64,000 bases of DNA from Hydractinia symbiolongicarpus. Its lineage: Eukaryota > Cnidaria > Hydrozoa > Anthoathecata > Hydractiniidae. Of the stretch, positions 13,376 to 25,500 are shown one piece after another. Location of the stretch: positions 3,968,001-4,032,000 of the forward strand of contig NC_079889.1 of NCBI RefSeq assembly GCF_029227915.1, written 5' to 3'. The notes beneath the pieces are model-generated. The model was not told the DNA's origin, ran no database searches, and saw nothing but the letters and a program-made list of their open reading frames with translations. A program made the position numbers and the translations under genes. How positions within the stretch are numbered: position 1 is the stretch's first letter; each line of letters starts with the position of its first letter.

Positions 13376-14965
13376 CTACAACTGGTCCTGGTGGCAAGAA
13401 CTTATGTGTTGTTTCAATTCGCCACGTCTGCACAATGAAACTTTGCAAAATCGACATCGGTACGGTCTTTGATCGGTATGGCTGTGCATGTGGAATTTCA
13501 AATTGGAAAGTTTATTAAATGCTTTATGGCAGATTTTACACTGGTATGGTTTCTCCCCTGTGTGAATAAGAACATGATTCCGTAAGTTGCCTTTCTGGTG
13601 GAATCCTTTGCCACAAATGTTGCATACAAATTCTTTGGATTTGTTGTGTGTTCGCAAGTGTGTCTTTAATGTGGACGAGCGATTGAAAGATTTGAAACAA
13701 ATGTAACATTTGTGCGGTCGTTGAGTCGTGTGAATTATTTTATGTCGGCACAGCGTACTGGATAAACGAAAACTCTTACCACAGATAGAACAGGGAAAGG
13801 GTTTTACGGACAAACCTGGCGCGATGTTTTCTTCCTGTACATGAGATAGCACCAGTTTATCTTTTACTCCAAGTTGGTCAGTTATACAACATGTACATGA
13901 CTTTGAAGATGTTTTTAGAACGTCGGCATCAGCTTGCTTTATATTTTTATCGCTGTATTTGTTCTCATAAGCAATGTAACTGTGCAAATTTTTATTTGAG
14001 CGCTTAGAGTAGAGAGCATCTCTACAGTAAATGTATTCGTCTTGCTTATCTACACTAATATTCTCGTCTTTAGGAGAAACAGCATAACTGTATGGTATAT
14101 CTTTAGGTAGATATCTCCAAGAAGAACCAAGAAAATGCGGCAGCTCCGTTTTATAAGGAAATGAATCGTATTCCATCAATTTTGAATCTAATGTATAAGA
14201 AACATAAAAACAAATTATAGTTGACCAGTGATACTGTACCCCCTGGCCCACAATCTTATTCGCAGTGATTTTTAGGTTTAAACGTTTTTAAACAGGGGGT
14301 AGAAGTAAGCATAATATAATAAAAATAAATAGCACTTGAGAAAAGATTACAAATAAATCGACGCGATTTTTAAAATTTCTAATCGACAATTTAGCAACTT
14401 TTTTTACGAATTTTAAGAAAGTTCTAAGGCTACTTTTTTTCTAGGTGAATAGTTAAGTTGATCACAAGAAGAATATTTGTTATATAACTTTATGCTTTAA
14501 ATTTTTATATTTTTGCGAGTCTGGAATTTCGCGAAGCATACAAACCACGACAATTTTATTTTTGTTTGCGAAATTAAAATTCCTCATAATTGACAATATT
14601 TCCCAAAGAGTTGCTGATTTTTATAATAGGATGGTTCGTTTTTGATGGTGGTATCCAAAAATTAGAGTTCACACTAAGATAATTCGCGAAATTATGAAAC
14701 CGCAAAGGAATTTTTGCTAAAATTAAATGCGTCTTTTTGGGCCTTCGTAAAAACCATCTGTGAAAAATTCCCCTATTCTAATTAAAAAATCCACAATAAT
14801 TTAGCTTTCTTTAAGGCAATCAAATTGTCTATAGATGTTTAAAAAGAATACAAACGTAAAAAAATTATACACGGTCTCACAGCAAAAATAATTTATAAAA
14901 AAAAAGACTTTACCTCGAAATGGATTGATTCGAGACCTATTCCGAACTAAGAACACTTTCGGCAT
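13376..14965 (-). CDS. SNAG-domain C2H2 zinc-finger protein with FEZF-type fingers
   Basis: Two exons: 14965-14914 (MPKVFLVRNRSRINPFR) and 14187-13376, joined in phase 1 with donor CGAG|GTAAAG and acceptor ACATTAG. The product is 287 aa. Residues 1-9 match the SNAG repressor motif (MPRxFLV) of Snail, GFI1 and OVO proteins, which recruits LSD1/CoREST. A low-complexity linker with a CTCC cluster follows. The C-terminal half has five C2H2 fingers. Their strings STLCRHKIIHT, FNRSSTLKTHLRTH, CGKGFHQKGNLRNH and NLKFHMHSHTDQRPYRC match FEZF1/FEZF2 fingers 2-6 much better than GFI1, although FEZF proteins carry an Eh1 motif instead of SNAG and have six fingers. The last finger ends in HISSCH. A nuclear sequence-specific repressor is the likely role. 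A polyadenylation-like AATAAA on this strand lies at 12928-12933. Confidence 0.85.
14188..14913 (-). other. Intron of the SNAG/FEZF-type zinc-finger gene, containing GCGAAA-rich repeat
   Basis: A 726-bp intron. Most of it (14515-14790) is a repeat rich in TTTCGCGAA, TTGCGAAATTAA and AATTCGCGAAATT phrases, similar in texture to the copies at 23860-24230 and 50780-51065. Confidence 0.65.
14515..14790. repeat. GCGAAA-rich foldback-like repeat
   Basis: Many short palindromic phrases (TTTCGCGAAGC, TTTGCGAAATTA, TTCGCGAAATTATG, CGCAAAGGAATTTTTGC) alternate in both orientations. Similar stretches occur elsewhere in the window, which points to a dispersed mobile family. Confidence 0.5.
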
Positions 14966-14999
14966 CGTTGATTTAAGACTAAACTAATATATTCCTCCT

Positions 15000-17900
15000 T
15001 ATGTGATTGGTCTTGTAAGGGATTTTTCAGGAGCTTTCTTCTTGTATGAATAATAAGATGTCTTGAAACAACTAACTCTTTGATCTCTTAACCAGTTTAA
15101 ACAACTTCACGACCTGTTCCGGTTAAAAATTCAAATGACAATGCCACTTAGTCAAGGATAAGCAAAATTTATGTTGGTTTACAGACCAGATGGTTAGAAG
15201 TGAACAAAAAGCAAACAAAATAGATCACGATGAAGAACAAAACGAAATAAAAGAAAGTAAAGAAAAGAATCAAAAGGAAAAGTTAAGGCTACAAAAAAAT
15301 AATGATGTAAAAATTCTTTTTAATTTGGAATAAAGATTTTGATAAATTAAAAGCAAAGAATAATAGTCCCTATTAAGCTTATTTTGATCCATCTGGCTGA
15401 ATTTACTCAAATAGGTTAACAACGCGATTGATTGAATATCGTATAAAGTCTTGATAAGAATAATACTAAAGTGGACAGACGTTCATTCCTTTATTCTTTT
15501 TTATTAATTGGTGGACAATACATTGAGAAACTCTTGCCAGATTGCAATGATGTTGTCTCTTTCTGCAAAAGCTCGACATCTTGTTTCCTTCGCTTTGTTG
15601 TTGATGTTGTTGTTGTTGTTTTGTGTTGATTAATATCTCAGTATACAAGCACAGGCTAGATACAAAACGCTTTTGACTTTTTCTTTTTGACAGAAGGATT
15701 GAAAAAAGAAGGTAAATAAATGAGCGTACATCGGAAAATAATGCATCCCACGATTCTAGTCGGAAATGATTTTGCAGTGTAAAAAAAATAAAAAAGGGAT
15801 GTCCTGGTGTTTGACAAGCTTTTTTTTTTGTTTACAGTGATTTGCCAAAAACGAAATAACGTTGAAAATTTGGCAGACTTTTTTTGACGGCATTAATATC
15901 TTGAGGGTCCTAGTTATTGAGAGTTCACTGTATTCAAATTCGGTCTCCAGCGTATGCCTGTAGATTTAGTCGTTTGGAGTCACGGCTACTGAAAGTCATG
16001 GTTCCAACAGAACTTCTTAAATTTAACCGTTCACTGTCTTAATTCTCGTTTTTTCAAATATCGTTTGAAATGTTTTATTTTTCATTGTGAGTACAATTTC
16101 CAAATTTCTTTTGCCATTTTTAATTCGGCTTGGGGAAAAAATCTATGTATCATTGGCATGCCAGCAGTCTGATTTTTTTCGGATGTATAAAAAAAATAAA
16201 GACACCAAAACAAGATTTTTCACTGACCTACAAGATACAGCTCATTTTCATTTTCACAAAAGGGAGGTCTGAAACTTATTAAAAGCATTAATATATATCC
16301 CAGAGTTCTAATTATGCAAACAACACTATACATCTCTCGATCTTTTGTTTTCATTACAATAGAAATCGAACACCACATAATGAGATGCTAATTCAGACAA
16401 CAACGATTCTAATTATGTTAATTATACGAAAGCTGTTACTCTAATTATGTGTTAACAAGATTAGCTACTGATCGCTTTTCTTATTCTTCCACGTCTCGGG
16501 ATGTCTTTTGCTTTTCGTTTCTCAATTAATTTTTCCTGTTGGCTTAATCATCTCCAGTACAAAGAATCGTTGTTTCTTTTTAAGTAAATGCGATGAAATT
16601 TTAGGCTTAACTTTTGGCTTGATTTGAATAGATAGAAAAAATAGAATTAAAAAACAGCTCCTTTTGAAAAAATATAAAAAAATAATAAAGAAAAACACTG
16701 AAAAAGAAAAAGAAAACCCTTTGCTTTTCTTGTGATCCACACAGGGCTTGGTAATACATTTTTTGATAGAATTTCGAAGTCGATCTACGAATTTTTTTTA
16801 GATGTACAGAGAGGGTAAAAACACTAAGTTATTATCTGCAATAATATATGCGCCCAACCTCATCCCCAGGGCAACTTGTATCAGAATCCCGGTTATACAA
16901 AGAGACAACAGGCGTTGGGAATTAAGTTGATATGTACCCTTGTTCTGGTAGTATGATGAACAAAAAGTTTAGAAATATATTTTGTTTACTTTAAACAGAT
17001 TTTTTTATTTTCTTACTAAAAAATGAAAAAAGATCTACCTAATACTGGGTACAGATGATTTGTTAAAAAAAAGAATAATCAAAGCTGTATTTATAAAAGT
17101 CATGGGGAAATTTTTACGAATAATAGAGAAAAGTCATTTCACCAGTCTTGACATCTTCAGGCCACTGAGCCGCTATCAAATGAATCGAAAAAGGCAATTT
17201 TTGGTCAACAAAATTCAAGAGTCGATGTAAAATATTTTGGATATCACCAGATATGGTTCGACGCCGGTAAAAATAAATCTTTGCAATGTAGAACTCCAAA
17301 TATATCAGAACTTTATTCATCTCATCTAAATAAAGCGTAACAGAGAATCAGTTAGCCGTCTACTGATCAAGTAAGATAGAAAATTTGGGTCCTTTTCGAT
17401 TCCCTCAATCAGAGAGGTCAGGGCTAGTGCTAGTGGTAGAACCGTAGTAGGTTTTCGTCCACCAACCATATGGTGAGTAACATTAAATTAAATAGGACTT
17501 CTATCAAGCATATGGATAGCTGATTGTTTTACCTTTGAAAGTACAAAGTCTTTCGCGTCTTCCTCATATCTGGGGATCTTATTGAAAACAAGATGGTTAA
17601 ACAAAGATTAACCTTTAAGTTTTTGTTGTCAAAAATAAAGAAAGAAAAAAGAAGATTTGCACATTAGCTTCCCATTGTGTCATCTTCGTCCCCAGGATTT
17701 TCTATTCCATAATTATTACGGAGCGGTCAGCAATGGGAACGATGCCCTGGAAACAAGGTTGCTATGGTGTAGCTTAATCATTCAGATTTATCTCACATAT
17801 TTGCGGTTGTTATTGAAAAAAGAAGAGATTCTTGATTTTTAATTTTTAAATAATTTTTATCCTCGTATTTATTTTTATTCCTGGTTTTCTTTCCTTTGGG

Positions 17901-19210
17901 ACCATGTTGACCAATTTCTAAAATATTAGACTAAAACACAAAAAAACAGGACAGTTTTATTTGGCGCAATTTTCAACCTAAACTTCAAATGCATGCCTAA
18001 TTAGTTTGAAATTTGGAAATTTTCGAATCATTGTTTTACTTTGACCACGTTAGAGTGTTTTGGGAATTTTTTAAGCACAACTTCTATTAAACACAAACAG
18101 CTCTCACTAACAGTTAGTTAGCTAAGAAACATATTAACGCTGAAGGGCGTTTACCGGAAACATTCGGGTAAAAACAGTCCCACAGCAGGTCCGCCATAAT
18201 TGGCGGATTAACTGTGAGACAAAGTTGTCATAAAAAGTACTTTTATGTTTTAGAAAGAAGATGAATTGGGATTCCCAACTGCATCAAACATGAACCACCC
18301 AATCTTGTCTTCAGTCACCCAACAATTGCGGCTCGTCAAATTGCAAGAAGCTGTCTATATGATTACTTAAATGGGGGTCTTTTCATAAACAGGCGGGCCG
18401 TTTTTTAAGGGTTAAGAAAGCATTGCAAAAAAGATTTCGGAAAAAAGTTACGAAGTCCTGAGAAATCAACCTTTCATTAGGTTTTTTGAAAGAAAAAGCG
18501 TAAGGAATATAATAATCCCGCTGAAGTAAAATTAGTAGACCTGGAAACTTCAATCATGAAATCAAAAGCTATAATGGTACCCGTGTAGCTCTGTTAATGA
18601 TTAAGTTCAAATCTCAACCACGGTGTACATTGAACGTTACGTGATCCCTCGCCTATCTGATCCAACTATTGACAAACTAACTGATTCGTGCATCAGGCAA
18701 GCGAGTGGTTAAATCAACGACGTTTTCTTATCTAACTTTGATAATGTAAGACAGGTAGACAAATTGAAAGAAGTATGTAACAGCCGGTTTGTTGTTCTTG
18801 TTGGAATAACATTTCTTTGTTTTATCCACTTCATTCTTAAAAGGTCAAAATGTATAATAATAAAGTGAAACAGCAAGAGTGAGGTGTTTCTATCCTCCGA
18901 GCTTGAAAACTCTGCCTTTCTTATTTTAATATTTATTAATTTAATTAATAAAATTACAGAAAATACATATTTATAAATATATCACATATAATTACATGGG
19001 CTAATAACTTTTATATTTATAGTATATATTACAATTATTGTGAATTGCTAATTTAACAAATAAATTTACAACGTTAGTAATTCTCATAGTTAACGAACCG
19101 AGAAGGTTGTTTCCAACCAACACAAAAGTTTCAGGCAAGGCGACTGTTTTAGGTACCCGCAACTGTTACTTCGCAAATAGATTAATTTTAATACATTTGG
19201 CTTGAATTTA
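15000..19210. other. Gene-poor intergenic region
   Basis: Open frames here are short and low-complexity. Short fragments of the CAACCTC...CCAGGG repeat family appear near 16856 (CCAACCTCATCCCCAGGGCA) and 17685-17760. A small palindrome CCGCCATAATTGGCGG is at about 18190. The two-strand reading gives no exon with family resemblance. Confidence 0.4.
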
Positions 19211-19214
19211 AAAG

Positions 19215-19325
19215 GTACGTGACCAGCCTCGATCCCAGGGCCTGTAGTGTTTTTTTTTATATAAGGATATTCATCCTTATACAAACAAAATCTACAGGCC
19301 CTGGGATCGAGGTTGGTTACGTGAC
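19215..19325. repeat. MITE-like inverted repeat with CCTCGATCCCAGGGCCTGTAG arms
   Basis: Imperfect arms of about 33 bp (CGTGACCAGCCTCGATCCCA start, and its complement at 19292-19325) surround a T-run and an internal AAGGATATTCATCCTT palindrome. It is non-coding and belongs to the most frequent dispersed family in this window. Confidence 0.75.
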
Positions 19326-19597
19326 TAAAATAGGAAAAAATAGAAGGTATTGAAGATAGTGAGAGAGTGCATTGTTGGCACCCATGTTAGCCTATACACA
19401 CACGATAATACGACGTCTGGTTAATGATGTGTAGGAACGTAGGAACTACTTTATCGAAAAAAATCTGGAAAAAACCGAACATCCCCTTTTATGCCCCTCC
19501 AAATACACATCAATGATGGATAAATATAAATATAGTATGATTTACTTTACGGTACCGAAAATGGCGAGCAACTACAAAATTTTGATAAATGTCGTAC

Positions 19598-22500
19598 TTA
19601 AAACACAAATAAATAAATAATATACAAAAAAATAAATAATATATCGTTTTTAATCGCTATACTGTGTGAAAGGAAAGAACTTTGTTTAGAGATTGGTTCA
19701 GTGGAGATTAATTCAACTGTGTTTGTTTTGATTTTGCCGGTCTTTGTTTTAGTACTTGTTGATGTTTTTGTGGAACTCACGTGTGTGAGACGTACTGTTG
19801 TGCCGCTTGATAAAGTGCTGATCGGTGTGTGTGTTACAGCTGTCGTTGATAATTCAGCGTTTATTGAAATCATTTGACCTGCAATTAATTAAAGGACAAA
19901 ATATAATATAATGAATTAAATGCTAACACCGGCTGCTTGTCAAAATATTTAGAACTGTAATTATGTTATCCTGAAAAATTAATAGAAATAATAATTTCGG
20001 AATTATATGAAATTTCTTAAACACGTGTGAAACACACCACACAAATATATTCGCTTGCTTTGTCCAATGTAAACCTCTTATTTGGGCGACCAAGTGCAGT
20101 TTATAATCAAAAGCGCTATCACTATAAATGCTTACAGGAAAGCGTCATAATACATTAAAAGCTGTTTAGTCTTTTGAATAAAATAAAAATCACTGCTAAA
20201 AAACTCACCTATATTGTCTTTGCAGCTCTTTTCTAAAAATATGATATCGTCTAAAGCAATGAAACTTTTGTTCCCAGTTGATCCAAATAACTCGACCTTG
20301 AAAACAAGGGCAGGTAAAATATAAAAAGAGACTGAAAACAGTTGCATTTTTTCATTTAGGCTGTACAGATATAATTAAACATATGTACTGTACAAAGTCT
20401 GGCATTGACATTTAACACTAGGGTATTACGCAAGATTCACAAATATAGGAGCGTATTAATATAAATATACGGCACACAGCGATATCAAATGAAAAAATTC
20501 CCTTGTTTAAAAAATATCTCTAGTAAAAAAAATTCAAATCAAAAGCATACCCTGCATTTACTCAGAAAATATGCGATAAGATAAGATACGATAAGATGCG
20601 ACAAGATACGATACGATGCGACAAATAAGATAATACCATAAATACCATATTATACGATATGATACGATAAAACACGATAAAATACATTAAAATACGATAA
20701 AGTACGATCGATACAAAAACATAAGATAAGTTATGAGGAAGGAAAGGAAGCTAGCTTATTAAGGATAGTTAAGATCTCCTTAAAATTAGCTAATCAAGAG
20801 AATTAAGGCCTACCCGAAATACACTTGATAACGATATATTTACTCTTTTCCAGCCTTGTATGCCATTAGATTTAAGCTTCTTAGCCACCTTTCTACCGTT
20901 CTTTTTGTATAAATGAATCTCAAGTTTGGAAGTTGTGCCAAAATCATAATAAAAGTTCATACAACCGGACGTACGTTTTGCAAACTGAAGCTTCATCCAA
21001 CCATGTTGATTACTCCCAAGGAACATGTAATAACCTACAAGTTACAACGACATATCAAATTCTTTTGTGAAAGCTCGAAGTAATATCTTACGGTTAGACT
21101 AAGCAGGCATTACTGTTATTAACAAGCGTCTATAACATTTACTCGCTTTCTTACACCACTCTATATACTTGCTTCTTTGATAGTTCGTGCATGCGCATTA
21201 TAATTTTTTCGCGATGAGAAAAAGTGTCTACTATAAGTCGCGTCTGCTTTATGGAGGCGTTCGATTTAGAGAGATTGATGTGTCTGCTTAAGAGATGTTT
21301 CGCTATAATATTAATTTGGTTCACTATCAAGTTATGACTAAAGTGAGATAAAGCGAGCCTACCAACTATATAGGAAACATCGGTTACAGGACCTTCTATT
21401 GTTGTACCAGATTGGCTTCTTTTCCAGTCTCCTTGGAATTTCCAATAGCAAACGCCATCGTTATCAAATTCACAGTCGAATTTACCTGCATGTAATACGT
21501 TTTAAGTTATAAAAAAACAAATAGGGGAATATCTACCGTTGACCAGATAGATTCTTTATAATACTAAGGATTTGTAATAGCAGGATTGGTTACTCAATTT
21601 AATAGGCCCATTTCCCTCTTCCCACCTGGAACAGAAAAGAAATTAATCTATAGGTGAGTATAGATACTTATCATTGTCAGCTCCCTTTGAATGCGTCACT
21701 AGCTAAATTCCGGTAAAGCAACCTTTAAACGCAAATAATAAGGTTAAGAATTTTTTTCTCTGTATTTCAATCAACAAAGATATTCTTTCTGCTGCTTTAT
21801 TTTACAGAGCAAAGAGAAACCTACACCCACCTCTGACGCACGCCCCACGTCTGCAATGTTTGCGTTCTTCAGCTAAACCTGTACAATTGTTACCATGGCG
21901 ACGAGGAGGAGGATCAGTGCAATCACGGTACCTTGTCTGTTTTCCATTGCCGCAATAAACATTGCATTCGTTCCATGGCGACCATCTGGACCACCAACCA
22001 TCACCTAAGCAGTTGTGAAAACCAGGTCAGTATTTTTAACGAAAGTCTTTTGTTAATATCCTTTATTTATAATGGCTGCCAAATTGCTACTTCATGTTAC
22101 GGATGCACGAAAATAGTGATGCCTGTACAACGATGATGTACAACGGTCAATCGTTGTTGTTTGAGCAGGCTAACGACTATCTTAATAGTTGACCGCTGTG
22201 TGATGAATATATTTCCTAAATTATTTTCGCCAAGAAAATTCCGATTCTGTGTATTTTGAAACTAATGCTAAATAACTTATCTTGATTTTCAATATCCGGG
22301 TGAACGTAAACGTAAGAAGTGTTGAAATAGATATGTTTATTACTGTTTTTTTTTCGCAGCAAGTATAAAGGTTTCACGCTAAAGCTGCAATTTGTTAGTT
22401 TTGATAGTGTACTTCAATTCTTACTTTGTTTCTCCTCACAAATCCAGTGAAATCCAGTGTGACACATGTACAAATACTATTGTGTAAAACATTTATCAGT

Positions 22501-25500
22501 CCACCTAAAGTCGGTCCAAGTGATAAAAATTTCAGGAAGTAAAGAAAATTTGGGCAGTCAAAAAATTCAAACCAACAAAAATTTAGGCCGATTTTGTGTG
22601 AACCGATTTGATTTCTTTTCTAAGTCACTTACGACTGCACTCTGTGTCGCTGCAGCGTTTGAGTTCCGTCTCAATATTTCTGTCGAGTTCATTGCAGGCG
22701 TTTTGACTTCCTATAGAATAACAAAAACGCGTTCTCCTTTTGTAGCACTGATCATTACATGAGGCGTAGGCAGACCATCTGGACCAACCTTCGGTAGCAT
22801 CAACTAAAAATGCAGAAAATATGAATTAGTTTTTCTATCAAGGTCTCTTCTGTAGTCACTGATGTACTCGTTATTCTTATGTATGTGCTAGAAGGAAAAT
22901 GGTCAATGGGATCAATGTACCATTTTTAAAGGAGTCAGTGTTAATATCTAGATTTAAATGGTCCACAATGTGTTTATCGCCAGATTAGTACTTATTCCAC
23001 CTGTTATGCTGCATTTGATTTTCGCGTAATGATCGCTGTCACGAAATTTTAAAGGCAAAATGTTTCAGTCACGTTGGTAGCTTCCCCGTGATAGAGTTTG
23101 GTAATGAGAGCGCAAAGAATAATACGATAGAATGCGATTTAAATTAAATGGTAAAACCATTTCTCTCACTGTGGATCGTGTAAACTTGGTGGAGTTGATT
23201 CAGTAAAGGTAGGATATCCTTATTTACTCAGGATATCCTACTTAGCTCCCAAGGATACTGTAATCAATGAAAGTTCTGCAAAAGAGTTTTTAGTGCATCT
23301 GAAGCTTCTAATTGAGCGGAAGTAAACAAATTCACCTCTACAGTCATACAGTCTTCTAACTTTTTCCACATCTCTTTTATTCGGCATATTTACTTCTGCA
23401 AGAACATCAGTGCTGTTCACGAGAGAAATTGTCATCAGTTTAGGCTGTTTAGAATAGGAAAATGAGTCGTAATGCATAACACTTTTGACGTCATAATGTT
23501 CATCTAGAAAATCTGTCTCTTCCGCTGAAAGTTTGTCAAAGAACTTTTCATAACCTAAAGGAAGATGATAAGCATGATAGGAAGTTTGGGAAACGGTACT
23601 CGTTAACAAATTGTTAAATAAAAAAAAGCGTACTGAGGATGTATTTTAGAGAAAAATAAAGGCGTTAACTAGACGTCTTCTACTCATAGCGTTACGCCTT
23701 AATACGTCTTTGAAAAGGCGGGAAAAAGACGTATTTTGAAGGACTTTCTCATAGTTATTAAAAAATGTAATAAATGCCTATAAACAGTTATAGGCATTTA
23801 TTACATGAAGCTAGACAGACAAGACAGTCCGATCAACCTAGTTTTAAGAAAAAGGGCAGAAACCTTCGCGCACTGAAACTTTTGCGTAACAAAACAAACG
23901 CGAAATAAACTTTCGCGTTTCGTAGTTTTTGAAAAAAATTTCGCGAATCGAAAAAGGTTTTTTTCGCGTGAAATTACTTTCGCAAATGAGCTAAAAGTAA
24001 ATATAAATATAATATCATGTGTTATTGATTTTTTTGATAACAAAAAAATTCAGGAAAAGGCTTTTTATTTGATTAAAAAAAAATTTCCCGTGAAAGACTT
24101 CCGCTTTTTTTAAATTAGCTATGAATTTGCGCGAAATAACTTTTGCGTTTTGCAGTTTTGAAATTTTTAAAGGCAAAAACTTGAGCGAAAAAGTTTCTGC
24201 TCACGAAAACTTCTGCCTTTAAAGTAGTTTTTAAAAGATATATCCAACCTGCATTGGCCTCCTGCTGCACTATATCAAGCGTAAAATGCAAGCAACGTTT
24301 TAATATTATCAGTCTGGCTAATTTACAACGTATGCTTAATAGCGCGTGGCCTTGCAGTTATAGCGCGTGGCCATGTGGTTATGGAGTTCGCTTCGTAATC
24401 ACAAGGTCCGTGGTTCGGTCCACAGCGCGGGCATGTTTAGCAAGTGTCTTTACTACAGCAACCCATGCCATGTGAGGGAAATTGGGTAGGTAATGCCGGT
24501 GTATACTTAATGTATACATTCCGAACACAGGACCCACATTGATAACAGTGTTTCAAACACTGAAGTGGCTATATCCTGCATAAATATTCGGAATAATAAT
24601 AATAATAATAATAATAATCTTTGACATCCATTTTGAATTTTTTATTTAACAAACGATGCCTACCAGGTGTTATGTTATCCCAATTTATCTCGACATATTT
24701 GTCGCGATCATAACGCTTCATCTCATGATAAAATCCCATCACGTGGTACATTTCGTGCAATATGATTGGCATAGTACTACAATATGGTCCAATAAAAACC
24801 TCTTGTCCGTGGATGGCTGAATTAGTCTGGCCAATCTCAGACCTACAACTACAAAGCAATTCATCACGTGTTAAATTATTGTGCGGTTTTATTTTATTTT
24901 TTATTTTCTGAACATTTAGGATAAGATCGTCAGTTTAAATGTATACATATATGCAAAGAACTGCTATCAATGACCGTCCTGTTGAATAAATACACATAAA
25001 AATAGTAAAAATTAGTTGGTAAAATATAAATAAAATAGATAAAGTAAAAAACGTATATTATATAAAGTAAAAATGTATAAGGATAAAAACAACTGACGTG
25101 GAGCATATACGGAATAGATTATGCACAGAAAGACTAAGAACGGTAAGAAGAGTGCTAACTACATGACACATGGATTGACTATGCGCAGAAAAACATAGCT
25201 AGTCATGAAAAAATCTTTGAAAAATGTTTAAATACTGCTCTAAAATCATTTGAATTGCCTAATTTGCGAATATCAATAGGCAATGAATTATATAAGCTAC
25301 CACCAGCGATAAAAAACTGTGCCTAGCGATTTCCAATGTCAACACCAAATCTATCTACCACAATTTACTTTTAGCCTCGGGGAGAAATTAATTTGTAGTA
25401 AAGGCTAATGCTGATGTAGTAAGATGAACGCGTTTGGGGTGAAAATATTTGAGGTCAAGTTATGCAAAGCAAGGCGAAGAAGAGGTCAAACAACAATTTC

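Noticed and set aside
25230-25330. Possible reverse-transcriptase C-terminal remnant
   Set aside because: Similarity rests on a vague LPPAIKN-like phrase, insufficient for a call.
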